Shown: piece after piece, positions 43,705 through 57,100 of the stretch
How positions within the stretch are numbered: the stretch's first letter is position 1
Layout: every line of letters begins with the position of its first letter
NCBI RefSeq assembly: GCF_018143015.1
Contig: NC_054758.1
Span: 10,090,501 to 10,154,500, forward strand
Direction of reading: 5' to 3'
Origin: Lytechinus variegatus
Taxonomy: Eukaryota > Echinodermata > Echinoidea > Temnopleuroida > Toxopneustidae
DNA length: 64,000 bases
Translations under genes and position numbers: made by a program
Notes under the pieces: generated by a model
Told to the model about the DNA's origin: nothing
What the model saw: the letters and a program-made list of their open reading frames with translations, nothing else
Database searches by the model: none

Positions 43705-43890
43705 TTCACAAACCAGGGCCCCGTCTTACAAAGAGTTACGATTGATCCGATCAATCGTAACTATATGGAAATCCATCAGTGTCATAAATTTTTGTACAGG
43801 AAATTTGCACAAATAATGTCATTTGTAAAGAGAAGCACACTGAATTTTCAAGAAAACAATGAATGCATGAATATACAACATAATTAGAAC
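43705..43890. mobile_element. Foldback repeat fragment
   Basis: It begins GGGCCCCGTCTTACAAAG and has an inner short palindrome GATTGATC..GATCAATC. The AGAGAAGCACA(C/A)TGAATT segment is shared with about 20278. Only one end is visible. Confidence 0.4.
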
Positions 43891-43909
43891 ACTTCTGATT
43901 CTAGACTCC

Positions 43910-44320
43910 AGACATACTTCCGGTGGTGTGGCAGTTTACAGATTGATCCAACCTCTGCCTCTTTAGGTGAGGTAGCAGATTTCTTCTATTATTCGACGAA
44001 GGTTTATCAGTTTCCTCCATAAGGGGTTACGGGTCAGCCATAGCAGCCATTAATTCAGGCTTCTCTAATGGGGAGACTATCTCAAATTCAGTTGTCCTTG
44101 CCAGACTAACAAGATCATTTTCCTTACAGAATCCTCCTTGCCGAAGACTCTTCCCAAATGGGACCTTCCACGGGTCCTTCGGGTGCTAGCCAAATCCCCC
44201 TTTGAACCAATGCATAAATGCTCCTTCTTTGATCTGTCCATTAAGACAGCCTTCTTGTTGGCTATAGCTTCAGGTCAAAGACTTAGTTTGCTTCGACACA
44301 CTCAAAAGATATGTATTACC
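43910..44320 (+). mobile_element. DIRS-order fossil: tyrosine recombinase remnant
   Basis: The region encodes recognisable parts of a DIRS/Ngaro-type tyrosine recombinase: a core-binding segment with an FFYYLF- and GYRSAI-like pattern, then WDLPRVLRVLAKSPFEPM and KTAFLLAIASGQRLS, the start of the catalytic domain. It is broken and incomplete, and it is followed at once by arm-type sequence. Old. Confidence 0.75.
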
Positions 44321-44685
44321 CATCATTCTTGGGCAAGAGGTTCAAATTTGATTTTTTTCAAGATGGCATATCCGGATAGCATCTGACAGCCACTTTGGAT
44401 TTGACCTAAAGATAACCTTATATTGCGAAAATGAGAATAAACCCTTAAAAAGAATTATTGCTCATCATTCCGGGCAAGCTAGTGTTAGGTTTTCAAGATG
44501 GCATCTGGCAACCAATTTTGGATTCATACAAATTTGCAAAATTGCCCAAAGTTACCATTCGGGCAACCAAGCTGAATTTGGTCTTACACCCATAGGAACA
44601 CGAATCAAGAAAGAAAAATAAATCATCGGAAAGAACACTTCTAGGCTGGTGCACTGACCTTATGCGACTGTCAAATCGACTATTT
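44305..44685 (+). mobile_element. DIRS-order fossil: right arm remnant
   Basis: It has the same orientation and order as 35010-36112: CAAGATGGC blocks, AACACGAATCAAGAAA, ATCGGAAAGAACA and the GTCAAATCGACTAT edge. It is more diverged and shorter. Direct orientation on both sides of the coding remnants resembles Ngaro/PAT-type direct repeats more than simple inverted repeats. Confidence 0.65.
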
Positions 44686-44722
44686 GAATTTTTGAACGCT
44701 GTAGCAATGCTCTGTGTGTTCG

Positions 44723-45330
44723 TCAAAGGTCAAATCCACCCCATCAAAATGTTCATTTGAATAGAGAAAAATCTAACAAGCACAACACTGAAAAGGTCAT
44801 CAAAATTGGATGTAAAAAATAAGAAAGTAATGACATTTTAAAGTTTCACATATTTTTCTCAAAACAGTTATATGCACAACTCAGTGATATGCAAATATGA
44901 GAGTCTATGATGTCCATCACTCACTATTTCTTTTGTTTTTATTGTTTGAATTATACAATATTTCAATTTATACAGAATTGACAATAATGTATAACTTGAC
45001 TGAACTACATAATGTTAAAAAATGTTAATTCCACAAGTTCAGGGAGGAATAAAGCTCAATTTCAAATGACATGGGTGAGAAAAACAGAATATATCATATT
45101 TCAGATAATAAAATACAAAAGAAATAGTGAGTGCGTGATGTCATCAGTCCCCTATTTTTGCGTACTGGCCAGGATGTGCATTTAACTGTTGTGTGAAATT
45201 AAGCAAATTTTCAAAATGTCATCACTTTCTTATTTTACATTCGAGTTTGATGAAATTTTCAGTGTTATGCTTGTTGGATATTTCTCTTTTTATTCAAATC
45301 AACTTTTGTCGGGGTGGACTTGTCCTTTAA
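44723..45330. mobile_element. MITE family M5 copy
   Basis: TCAAAGGTCAAATCCACCCC at the left, GGGGTGGACTTGTCCTTTAA at the right, with the same interior as 16512-17094. Confidence 0.78.
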
Positions 45331-45814
45331 ACACCAGCAATGTAGTTTTACCATTACTGTTTTTTAAAAGAGCACACAAAAATAATGCTTGTTGTGACCG
45401 TATGCTCATTACTGACAACAGTCCAAATCTGAAGAACAGAAAGTGGTTGTAAACAAACCCGTACACAAAGTCCTAGATCACTGTGAAAACCAATTCAGTT
45501 AAGTCCACCTTTTATAAATATTAACAGTATACAATGCACCAAAAATTCAGAAGTTCATAGCGAATTTTATCATACAGTGCGTCCCACAAAAAAAGAAACC
45601 GAGGTTTAGCGATGATTTATCATAACTTAATTACAAATACAATAGACATATGACTTATCATTGTAAAGCTTAAAATCTCTTTAGATGGTATAACATACGA
45701 GATTTCTTATCTACGCATTAGTGAGAAAAATTAATTTGAAGAAATGATAGCAAGAAGTCATTTTGCGGGGGGGGATGAAAGTTTTAAAAAAAATCACATG
45801 CCTAAACGGTTCAA

Positions 45815-46105
45815 TATGTGGCCCAGTGGATTAGTCTTTGGACTTTGAAACAGAGGGTCGTTGGTTCGAATCCCAGCCATGGCGTAATTTCCTTCAGCAA
45901 GAAATTCGTCCACGTTGTGCTGCACTCGACCCAGGTGAGGTAACTGGGTACCTGGCAGGAATTTATTCCTTGAAATGCCACCACGCTGTAAAAGGCTGCG
46001 GGGCTAAAGCCAGGGTAACAATATCCAATGAAGTGCATAGGGACGCATTTGGCAGTGATATGCGCTATATAAGCATAGTGGTATTATTATTATTATTATA
46101 TCTGC
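45815..46105 (+). mobile_element. tRNA-derived SINE, best copy
   Basis: The A box lies in TGGCCCAGTGGATTAG and the B box is GGTTCGAATCCC. The body CACTCGACCCAGGTGAGGTAA is followed by GCGCTATATAAGC and an ATT tail. The internal RNA polymerase III promoter looks intact. Confidence 0.82.
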
Positions 46106-46758
46106 TCTTTAATTTTATAGCTAAATCACAGAAAATGGCCAAGATATAAATAAGTTATGTTTCTTCGAAACAATGCTTGTATTTCCATAATTCCATGAAA
46201 CATACATGTTTTCACCGGGTTTGACCGAAGCTATAGAACAGTTAACAAAAGACTGTCTGCATGGCTGATCATCAACAAAACGGAGTATAAGTCTGAAAGC
46301 TATCTAGTCCAACCTCTTCATTTTTATTAAATTTTTGGAATTCAAGCTTTATTTCAGAACTTTGTTACTTTTTTACCGTTTTCTTTAATTTAGATATCTA
46401 ATTAAAGAGCAGATATTTAACTTTTTAAAAAAAGAGGTTTTCTGTTTGAAACTCAAATACCGTCCGCCAAGTGACCTTTTTTGGTTTTCTTTCTTCGAAT
46501 TGTTTTGCTCACTCGTGCATGAATGATGAATTATCTAAGTTATTTCAAATGAAGGAGGAGATTCTAAGCTTTACAATGATAGGTCATTTGTCAATTGTAT
46601 TTATGATAAAGTTGTGACAAATCATCACTTAATCACGGTTTCGTTTTTCTGGGACGCGCTCTATAATCATTGCGATTAAGTAATTGCAGTAGATACTAGA
46701 GCAAGGCGTAGGTGATACTCGTACAAATCAAGTCCAAGAAGCAATTAGGCAGTATGCA
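46106..46758. other. Intergenic, nothing recognised
   Basis: AT-rich spacer between the SINE and the second hAT-like element. Confidence 0.4.
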
Positions 46759-47890
46759 GAGTGGTGTAACTACGGGGGGCATGGGGGTGCACGTGCCCCC
46801 CCCCCCCATCGGCTGGCCCCCTCCAAAAAAAAAACCGGGTAAAGAAAAAGAGAGAGAAAGAAAGAAAAACGTAGTGGAGAAATCATTGTATATTATATCA
46901 TACTATGTTATAATATATTTACTACATAATATTATATTACATAAGAAATATTTTTCATAACTTTATGAAACATAATTTGCTTATGGCCTATGTGTTAATC
47001 ATTCCCGGTGCTCTCATTGTCTATTTAATTCCTGTTGTACTACAAAATCCCGTTTTCAAGTCAATATACATCAAATAGGCCTATAGTTCCACTTATTATT
47101 GTTTATGTAGTTGCATAATATTATGCTTCTTTTTAATGATGAGGTCTGAATATAAAACATTTCAATTCAACACTTAGGTTCGCGTGAGTGGATTGGTGAC
47201 ATATGTTAGCTCTTCATGAATTCCTAAAAACAATTCTTAAAATGTCCCCTTTTCTAGTCTGAATATCGAAAATTTTCAGCTCGCGCTTCGCGCTCGCATT
47301 ATTTTGTATAGTGAAATACTTATGGTCTTCGTGAATTCCTACGAACAAGCGCTAAATGCAACTCTTTGGGTTTGAATTTCAAAAATTGTCAGCTCGCGCT
47401 TCGAGCTCGTAATATTTGATTAGTGAGGTACACACCATGTTCATGATTACAATGACTAAAAAAGTGTTTAATGCATTTAAATGTAATTCTAACAAAATAA
47501 GCAATCGCTTGGCGCTCGCATTAGATGGCTTTGGTTAGAGCATGCTCTTCACGAATTTCTTTTAAAAAGTCCTTAAATTGTTCATGTTTGGGGTCAATAT
47601 ATGCAAAAAAAAAATTCAGCTCGCGTTTCGCGCTCGCATTGTTTGTTTAGTTAGACAGTTATGTATCATGATTGTAAAAAATGTTTATAGTGTCCTTTTT
47701 AAAGTCTGAATATAAGAAATGTTCAGCTCGCGCTTCGCGTTCGCATTGATTGATCAGTGAGATACATATCAATTTAATGGCACAATCCTTAAAATTTCTG
47801 TTTCACGCGCCTACTAAGTGACTAAAAAAATTTGCTGGTGCCCCCCCCCCCCCCCCCCCTCTCAATGCCGTGACCTGCAGTACGCCACTG
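46759..47890. mobile_element. hAT-like element, second copy
   Basis: GAGTGGTGTAACTACGG and CAGTACGCCACTG are its inverted ends. The interior matches 24392-25535, with five tandem units each carrying a CpG-rich GCTCGCGCTTCGCGCTC-like block. The flanks AGTATGCA/AGTAAGAT match at 5 of 8 positions, so this copy is older. Confidence 0.8.
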
Positions 47891-49065
47891 AGTAAGATAC
47901 AATCATTTTTATGTTAAATGCCCGTTTTATTCAAAGTTGGAATATTTAGCCCGTTGGTTCACTTTTTGCTTCTCTAGATGGTACACTTGTTGCTTCACTA
48001 GATATTCCTGATTTCCTCTCAGAAAGATATGTTCTTTTTGGTATCTGTAAGCCCCAAAATCCCTGAAATATATTTATATTGAACTTTCTGCTCCTGTCAG
48101 GTAAACAATATATTTTTAGATGTCGATGTGGCATAACAAAACCTACTCTCCCCCATTTTTGTAACTTTCTTTTATCATTTGAAACTGTTGAACATACCAT
48201 AGCACAAAAAAAATGCAAATTAGAAAAACATGATGGCAAGTGGGCTATCATTCTGAATACTTTAAAGAGGCGATAAAATATGATCATCATAAAGGTTGAG
48301 AACTTCATCCAATAACAAATGACAATGAACGACGTTCTAAAAGAAAAAAATCTTTTTCAATTTCTTTTACAAAGTTATTTTTCCGACATTATGTCAAAAC
48401 CTAGCCAACACAGGTTATATAAAAACAAAATAGGAAACAAGGTCGAAAATCATTAAATGATACTTGGCCAAGAAAAACATCTGCAGTAGGTTTCTTCCTC
48501 TACTTGTCTCATAATTAAAAAAAAATGACAGTGACAACTCGTGCAGATCTTTTTTTATTTGCAATCTCTAAAATTTTCTTTTAGAAGGCAATTTCGCCGT
48601 ACTGCACATAGCAAGGGTGAATGATAGATTTGTAATGTTTTTATGATGTATTCAAAATAGCTATTGAAAGCTACCCAGCTAGCACAAGCATATTCTAAAA
48701 AATATGATAATATGGTTAGGTAAAGGCTACTACAACATTTTTAAAATGTCAAAATATATGGTTATATGTATGGTTAGGGAAACATTTTTTATATAACGTT
48801 AGCAATAGTAATTTAAAATGCTATTAAAACGTTTTTTGCATTTTTTAAAGTTATAATGATGTTTAAAAAACATTATTTTCTTTCAGCATAATTATATTTT
48901 GGTCTGAAAATTATTAAAATGTTAAACGTGAAGATTAAAATGTTGTATTAATGTTATAAAAACAATCTTACAAAACATTATTTGGAAAACACAAGTGAGG
49001 CCTTTTCGAAATGATATTAAAACATTATGTGCTACCAGGGAATAGATCTGCACGTATTATTTGTA
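47891..49065. other. Intergenic, weak repeats only
   Basis: 48690-49030 has repeated AAAACATT/AATGTT motifs on both strands that may be an old foldback. The minus-strand frame at 47946-48308 shows no domain. Confidence 0.35.
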
Positions 49066-49069
49066 TATA

Positions 49070-49312
49070 CACGCCAAGTAAAATAGGTTCAGCTTTGCAC
49101 TTTTAATTTCATTATTTTCATAAAACTAAAAGATGCAGACCAATGTCGCACTAAGAGTATCTTTAAAGGTGCATTTTTGTATCTACTTTGCACCTTCAGA
49201 TGTTTAGTTTTGAACCCTTCTTCTGAAAGGTGCTAAGTTGCAGCTTTAAATGTGCTCAAGGTGTAACATCGGTAAACATGTAAAGTTGAACCTATTTTTA
49301 TTAGAGTGTATA
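49070..49312. mobile_element. Foldback MITE with TAAAATAGGTTCA ends
   Basis: TAAAATAGGTTCAGCTTTGCAC is mirrored by GTAAAGTTGAACCTATTTTTATTA. About 240 bp, non-coding. Confidence 0.5.
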
Positions 49313-49364
49313 TTCTATTTCGACTTGTCATCTATCATATGACCTAGGTATTTCATTCAATTTA

Positions 49365-51200
49365 TTTCAATTTATTTTATTCATTGAACCATCATCAGGT
49401 ACAAACAATTACATAAATACATACCAATGTAGATGATTATACAAATACTAAATATAACAACAGAATGATGGTTTGGTGACCCCTGAGATAAAAAGGGATC
49501 ATCGAGTTAAAATGTACACTAAAAATATATATAACAAATAAAAATAATTACACTAAGTACACTGATGCAAGAGCCGCAAAAAAAGGGGGGGGGGGGCTTT
49601 CAATGAAATAAAAACAAATAATTGACTGAAAGTTTTTAAACACGTGTTAACAATTTTCTTATAAGTCTCTTGAACCTAGAAAGAGTTGGACTGGATTTCA
49701 TGTCAGAGGGGAGGTTATTCCATAACTTAGGAAAACAAGTTTTAAAGGAATTTAAAGATATAGTTGATCGAGCTAAGGGTAGATGAAATTTCATTGCTTT
49801 GGCGAGCAAGATGAGAGTAAATTGGGAACAAAAATGTCATTGGAAAGAGGAGGCAAGATTTTAGTATAAAATTCATACATAAATTACGAAGGAATTAAAT
49901 GATATTAAGTCCTGTAATGGCATTATGTTCAGTTGAGAAAATAGAGGCTTTGTATGAGTGCGGTAGGGAGCGTTTGAAATAATGCGAACTACTTTTTTTG
50001 TAAAATACGTAGTTTATCTAAGTGTGATTTGAAGGTGTCGCCCCAGAAAACATTGCAATAATTCAAATGGGGTAGTATATTGCTATTATATAAAGTAATC
50101 AAAATTGATTTAGGAACATAATGTCGTAACTTGGACAGAACACCAATGGATCTTGATTATCTTTTTACTAATAGAAATAATATGGGATTTCCAAGAGAGA
50201 TGTTTTTGAAAGTCGCACCAAGGAATTGTATATTGTCAACCCGTGTCATGAGATTACCACCAATGTAAACATCAGGAAGATTAGACGGGACATTCCTTCC
50301 TTTTGTTCGAATAATCATATATGTTTTTTTAACAAATTGTTGTGATCAATGGTGTAAAAGGCCTTATAGATAGGTCCATAAAAACACTTAGGCAGTACTT
50401 TCCAATGTCTATTTTATCAGATATCACATTGAATAAATTCAGTACACCGAGATCGGTTGAGAAGTTCTTCCGGAATTCAAACTGCTGGGGTATTAAAATA
50501 TAATTGATGGAAAGAAATTTGTAAAGTCTAGTGTGAACTATTTTTTCTAACAATTTGGAGAAGGGCAATAATGGAATTGGTCTGTATAGTTAGTAATGTC
50601 ATGTTTGTCGCCCTTTTTGTAAATTGGAATTATCTCAGCTGTTTTTAGTTTGTCTGGAACAATACAATTAGAAAGTGATTCATTAAGGAGTGACAGAGAG
50701 GATTGATAATAGTGTTAATGCATTCCTTGACAACACGAGCTGCTATTGAATCAGAGCCCGGAGCAACTGACGATTTTATGGAAGAACATTAAGTATTTCG
50801 GTATTCGACGTTGGATTAAAAGATAGTGATTTGGGTACATGGTTACATAAATAATCACAAAATGCGATGAAGAAGTTTGAATTTTTTCTTGAGGTACCTT
50901 TCCAATATTGATAAAATAACTATTGAATACCTCAGCAATAGTTGTTTTCTTCGAGATCTTTTCCTGATTGAAGTACACGATGGTAAGGTGTTTTTTTTTA
51001 CCTAATAAATTGTTTATCCTCGACCAGGTTTTTTCATATCACCCCTCACTTTATTAAATAAATTTTTGTAGTAAATCATTTTGCTTCGTCGAATAACACG
51101 TGTGAATAAATTCTTGTATTCAACGTATTTTAATCGAGTCCGAGAGTCACCATTTTTTGTATACCGATAGTATAATCTTTGTTTTTTCTTAATAGTGTCT
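49365..51200 (-). mobile_element. Degraded LINE, RT portion (minus strand)
   Basis: The minus strand encodes YYKNLFNKV at about 51060, EVFNSYFINIG at about 50930, LLEKIVHTRLYKFL and FRKNFSTD at about 50540, and a VFMDL block, all LINE RT motifs, with several frame breaks. The 3' part (49365-50330) looks like a C-terminus and UTR. Sequence at 57956-58090 is probably its upstream part, displaced by a later insertion. Confidence 0.7.
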
Positions 51201-52392
51201 GTAAGTTTTACTCTTCCTTTCCTTCATTCCTTACTATGTCTCCTTCCCTATCTTTCCTCTTATACTCTCTCCCCTCTCTCTTTCCCTCATCTTCAGTTTC
51301 ATCTTCTCTCTGTCATCCCCTTATCATGTCCAACTTAATTATTTTGATACTATATTCCTCCATCTCTTTTCTTTTCTTCCTTTCTCTCATTCATTTTCTT
51401 CTTTCCTTCCTTTTCTACCTTGCAGTACACAAATCACTTGAGTAATTTCATCATGAAGTCAAATAATGCATGGTACATGTATAATTGATATTTGAATGCT
51501 TTATATACATACACATCCAGTACTAGGTGCAATCTTGTAGTGCAATCATTTAGTGCAATTACAGTGAAGTATATCAGGAAAGACACGACAGAAGAATTCC
51601 AAATTTGTCTCTTACATTTTTAACGTTTTCCTTTTTTTAATAGCATGTTGTACTTGTAATATGTAATATTTGATATTGTTCGCATTGCGTCTATCTTTGC
51701 TTTCTCCTTCTCTGTCCAATGTACTTTTTCCTGTTTCCTCCATTTTTTTCTGTTTCTCCGTTCTCCCTATCCCCTTTCTCTTTTAAGCCAAGTCTGCTCC
51801 GACAGTAGGTTGATTTAAATGAATAAAGGTGGATCGGCTAGAATGTAAAATGTTGAATACTATGCCTATTATATCTCGGTTATCTATTCGTTCAGGTCGA
51901 CTTTTAGCTGGGGCGAGCTTGTTCTTTTGTTAAAACTTGATGCATGTCCGACAATCTGTTATATGTTTCAGTGCTCCATTCGACCTTGTTAAACGCCTTT
52001 TTGTTCAATTACACAGATTGATCGTTCTCTTTATAATCCAATAATACACAATGCTACTCAATGATTTTGCCAATTGTTATGCATTTCTTTTCCCTATTCT
52101 TACTGTTTCCGTTTTACACGTGTTAAATACTTGATTTTTTACCAACTTAATTCCATATCGCCACTCATGTTTCCTGCTACTTTTGCAATGTCGAATGGAG
52201 GTCACTATGTATTCTGTATTGACTGGCTGTTTTCATTTATTTATTTTATCTTTTTATCTATATATAATATATACCTTGTTTGTATATTTGCGTTTTTTGT
52301 CAATTTATATGTTATATTTTTTACCTTGTACTAGCATTTGTAATTCAGCCTTTGGCTGCAACGAATGTTTTTTGATTACCAATAAAGACCAT
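51200..52392 (+). repeat. Pyrimidine-rich segment and LINE-like 3' tail
   Basis: 51200-51430 is C/T-rich. 52080-52390 ends TTTGGCTGCAACGAATG..GATTACCAATAAAGACC, which looks like a LINE 3' UTR terminus. The next element inserted at this end. Confidence 0.4.
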
Positions 52393-52570
52393 TATTGAGG
52401 GCGCTATTTTCACTTCATCGAAGCAGTCACGACTTCTTTGACGGAGCTAGAAAATCCTCCTTATTCTGAAAGTTTTCGATAAAAGTGGATTATACGTATA
52501 GACGGTTTTGGATATTAGATCATTTTGGAACTTTTGAGCTGGAAAACTTCTATTCTGAGGACGCAAAAAA

Positions 52571-54068
52571 GTGGATGTTGAACGATTTTTAGAGCGAGAA
52601 TCCGCCCCAACGGAATGCTACAATATGGTGGCCAGTGAAAGTCATGCACCGAACGGTACCAGAGGTAAGCCAATCTTCCTCAAAAACAAAGATATCCCTG
52701 AATATAGTGAGAAAACTCTGTATGCGGATGAACTGTTCAAAAGTCTCACTCATGTCATATCCTCAAGTGAAATCAAAGGGATTCAGAGAATCGGGGGACT
52801 TTTGGCGTTTGTACATAACGGACCAAAATGTACGAATTAGGCTCATTACCAGTGGACTTAACCTTCGTCATGCAAATGTACGTGTATATGACACGAACCC
52901 TTTCCTATCAGATGGGCAAGAGGGTAATTTACGCCTTCTGATAAAAGACATACCACTGTCGGTACATGAGTCTGTAATCACTGATGAGTTGAAAAGAAGA
53001 AATTGCAAAGTGACAGGAAAAACTTTATATCAGAAATTGAGAGTAGATGGTCATCTCACAGATTGTTTGACTGGAGACCGTATTTTATACATAGAACATT
53101 TAACTACTCCTCTCCCACGAGCAGTTACATTTGGACACTTCAAGGGGAGAATCTTCCATCATGGGCAGACAGACTCGGCAAACAAGACATGCTCGAAATG
53201 CCTGCAGTCAGGGCATTTGCGTTCGTCATGCGTGAATGAGGTAGTCTGCCGCTGTTGTAAACAAACCGGGCACATCGAAACTCGCTGCCCAACTCACGAC
53301 GCACCTACCGTTTCGTCCAATCAGCGGCCAGGAAACGTCCAGTCATCGCGATGGTCCCTACAAGCAGACACCCAGCGCGTGTCACAGCAACGCTATGAAA
53401 GTCAAGATACGGATAACGCCCCGTACGACAAAGACTTTCCCCATGTCGCCAGACAACTAGATAAACGGCCCAATCAGAAGCGAAGCAACAGTCAACCCAG
53501 GATGACGCGGAGCCGGGGCCGTGCTTTACCTACCACGTCTACTAATCGCCGACATCACGACAGTTCTGATACTGATGAGAGACGCTTCACCTTCGTAACC
53601 GGAGACATGGTAGACCAGAGATCTCGCAATACTAGCACGCGTGCTTCAAACGCAGCCCAGCCAGGTGAGCCGGCGACTACCGTGTCCCGCCCAAGAGAGG
53701 TAGCCCCTAATCGTCCAGAGCGAAGTTCAGATACAGCTGATCAGACCACACCCCCAAAGTTGACCAATCACCAACAATCGAAGATCACGCAATTCATTGA
53801 GAAAGTTCGTCTCAACTCAGATCGCGAGAACAACGTACAGCCAACTGATCGAAGCGTCAGCGATCGTTGCTCACCAGATGAAAACACATCTTATGACAGC
53901 GCGTCTTCCCAAGAAGATGAGTACTCAGAGTGCGAGGAAGACACCGTAACTGAACATCAGTCTGACCTCTCGGCAGAGTCTCCAGATCCAGTGCTAGCAC
54001 GGAACAAAATGAGCAATGCATCTAAGCGAAAACAAAAATCAAGAAAGAAAACCTCAAAGAAAAGATGA
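52571..54068 (+). CDS. L1/Tx1-like ORF1, nucleic-acid-binding protein
   Basis: The likely start is at 52571 (MDVERFLERES) or the Met in MVASESHAPNG at about 52625. A length change in the G run near 52788-52793 shifts the frame to the one that stops at 54068. The central region has two CCHC zinc knuckles (CSKCLQSGHLRSSC and CRCCKQTGHIETRC), typical of Tx1-type ORF1 proteins. The C-terminal half is hydrophilic and disordered, ending in a Lys/Arg-rich tail. It would bind LINE RNA and form the RNP. Confidence 0.85.
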
Positions 54069-54146
54069 ACTCTCTTCTTTTTATGAAGAAACTTTGTACA
54101 CTGTGTGTTTACTTTGAAATTCCTTTTACAATTCTTTTTTTTTAAT

Positions 54147-57100
54147 ATGTCTACTTCTTCTTGCCACCTATTAAGTTTGAATGTAAGAGGGTTAAGGAAT
54201 AAACTTAAACGCAGTCAGATATATAGATGGTGTAAACAACAAAAAGTTGATATATTGTTTTTGCAGGAAACTTACTGGACTGAAGAACTTGAAACCATTA
54301 TTAATATGGAATGGAGAGGAAAATGTTTCTTTTCACATGGTACCAATCATTCTTGCGGTGTTGCTGTTCTTATAAGTGACAAAATTGTTTTAAAAATTAA
54401 TAAGGTAGATTCACAAAATGATGGAAGAACTTTACTCCTTGATGTAATGATAGAAGGTAACGATTATGTTTTAGTCAATGTCTATGCACCTACTGAAAGA
54501 AAAAAGAGAGAAAATTTCCTGATGAAAATGCAAAAGTGGTTATCTCCTTACGATATTTCAGAAAACAAAACCCCTTTTATCTTAGGTGGTGACTGGAATT
54601 GTATATTGGATACAAAGAAAGATGTTCAAGGTAGTCAAAGTTCATACTATAAAACACCACAAAAACTAATTCAACTTTGTAAACAAAGAAGATTGATAGA
54701 TATTTGGAGAAAGACCCATTTAAATACGAAGCAATTTACGTGGAGAAATTTATCTTTGAGAGTTGCATCAAGACTTGATTATTGGTTAATAAGTAAAAAC
54801 CTGCAAGCAAAGGTCACATCAAGTGATATAAGACCCTGCTTTAAAGCAGACCATAATGCTATCTCTCTCAAATTGACAACATCAAATATTTTAAAAGGAA
54901 GAGGATGTTGGAAAATGAATACAGAGGTGTTAAAAGAAAAATGTTATCAAGAAAAAATTAGATTATTAATTAACAATATTTCAGAAAATACGCACTTATC
55001 TTCTATGCAGATATGGGAAAATATGAAAATTAAAGCACGTGAATTCACACAGAGGCATTGTAGAAGCAAGGCCTGCAAAAAGAAAGATAAAAAGACTATT
55101 TTAGAAAAAAGATTCGCTGAACTCCAAAGAAAAATTGATGTTGACATTGATTCCAGTGAACAGAAAGAATACATCAATATAAAAAAAGATTTAGAACAAA
55201 TATATGAAAGAGAGTGTAAAGGTGCTGCTATTAGAGCAAGGGTCAGATGGTTAGAAAAAGGTGAAAAGTGCACAAGTTATTTTTTAGGTTTAGAGAAATA
55301 TAATTCAGAAAGAAAAAATATTACCCAATTGCTATCTGTAAACAAAGATAAATATTGTACTAAACAAACAGAGATATTACAGGAAGTGGTAAAGTTTTAT
55401 TCATTGTTATATAGAAAATCTGATATTGATAAAACTGAGAGAAATGATTACATCAATTCAGTACATGTTCCAAAGCTGAATGATGAGCGAAGAAATAAAT
55501 GTGAAGGATTGTTAACAAGTGCCGAATGCAAACGTGCTGCTTTTTCTATGAATAAAAACAAATCACCTGGTCTGGATGGTATTCCCATAGAGTTTTACCA
55601 AACCTTTTGGGATGACATCAAAGATATTTTATTGAGTGCTCTTAATGAATGCTTCACAAATGGAGAAATGTCTGAAAGTCAGAAAGCTGGTCTTATTACA
55701 ATGATTTATAAGAAAGGAGACCATAGAAATCTAGAAAACTGGAGGCCAATTTCGCTTTTAAATTGCGACTATAAAATAATGGCCGCAGTTTTGGCCGCAC
55801 GATTGCAATCGGTTATTGGACATATCGTTAACGAAGAACAAACAGGTTATATAAAACATCGTCTGTCTGCCTTCAATATACGTCTTACAATTGATACCAT
55901 TGAATTTATGAAAAGAAAACACTTAGATGGTGCTATAATGATGGTTGACTTTTCTAAAGCTTTTGATGTAATAGATATCAATTTTGTGTACTCATGTTTG
56001 GAAAAAATGAATTTTGGAAAGAATTTCCAGACATGGATAAAAATATTGTACACAGATATTCGAAGTTCTGTATTAGTAAATGGCTGGATATCAGAGTCCT
56101 TTTCAATACAAAGGGGAATCAGACAAGGTTGCCCTCTTTCAGCATTACTTTTTGTTCTTGCAGCAGAATTTATGTCTAACAAAATAAGAAATAATGAATA
56201 TATAAGAGGTATACCTGTTTTGAAACCAGAAGATAATTGTGACGTTAAAGTACTACAATATGCTGATGATACCCTGTTCTTTGTGTCAGATAAAAGATCA
56301 CTAGAATTGATAAATGATGAACTTGAGTTGTTTGGAAATGTAGCAGGTCCAAGACTTAATAAAACTAAAACAGTAATCATGTGGGTGGGGAGAAGTAACT
56401 CCAAATGGTCACTCAATGATATTGGTCTATCATGGACAGATATTCCTACAAAATACCTAGGGTTTTACATCTCACCTGATATAGAAAAAGCACGTAAAAT
56501 GAACTGGGAAAATAAACTATCGAAATTGCAAAGATTATTAGACAATTGGAGAAAAAGAAAGCTTACTATTTTTGGAAGAGTAACCATTGTCAAAACTCTA
56601 GGTTTAAGTCAGTTAGTACATATTCTCATGGTTGATATTATTCCTGAAAAAATGTTAAAAAGACTAAATTCTCTAATATATAATTTTATTTGGCAAACAA
56701 AGATTGAAAAAGTGAAAAGAACTATAATGACCAACAAACTGGACAATGGAGGGGTAAACATGATTGATCTATATACCCAAAAATTGAGCTTTCGACTAAA
56801 ATGGCTGGGGCGCACTCTTGCGTCAAGTAAAGGAATGTGGTGTAAATTCAGCCTTTATTGGTTTAATATTTTAGGTGGTTTGAAACTACTTCTCAATTCA
56901 GACTTTGATGCTTGGAATATTAAACATATATGCAAGCACCATCTTCCAGTTTTTTACATTGAAATATTACAGGCCTGGTTAAAGATAAAGAAGAATGCAT
57001 GTTTAAAATATCACTCTAAACTACATGGTCTACATTACGAAATTTTGTGGCATAATAAAAATGTAACTTTTCGCAACAACACCCTATTTTTTGAAGAATG

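Noticed and set aside
47946-48308. Minus-strand frame of 120 codons
   Set aside because: No domain, no splice or start support, and unremarkable composition; not called as a gene.
55847-56416. Minus-strand frame of 189 codons
   Set aside because: It is a shadow of the LINE reverse-transcriptase frame on the plus strand.
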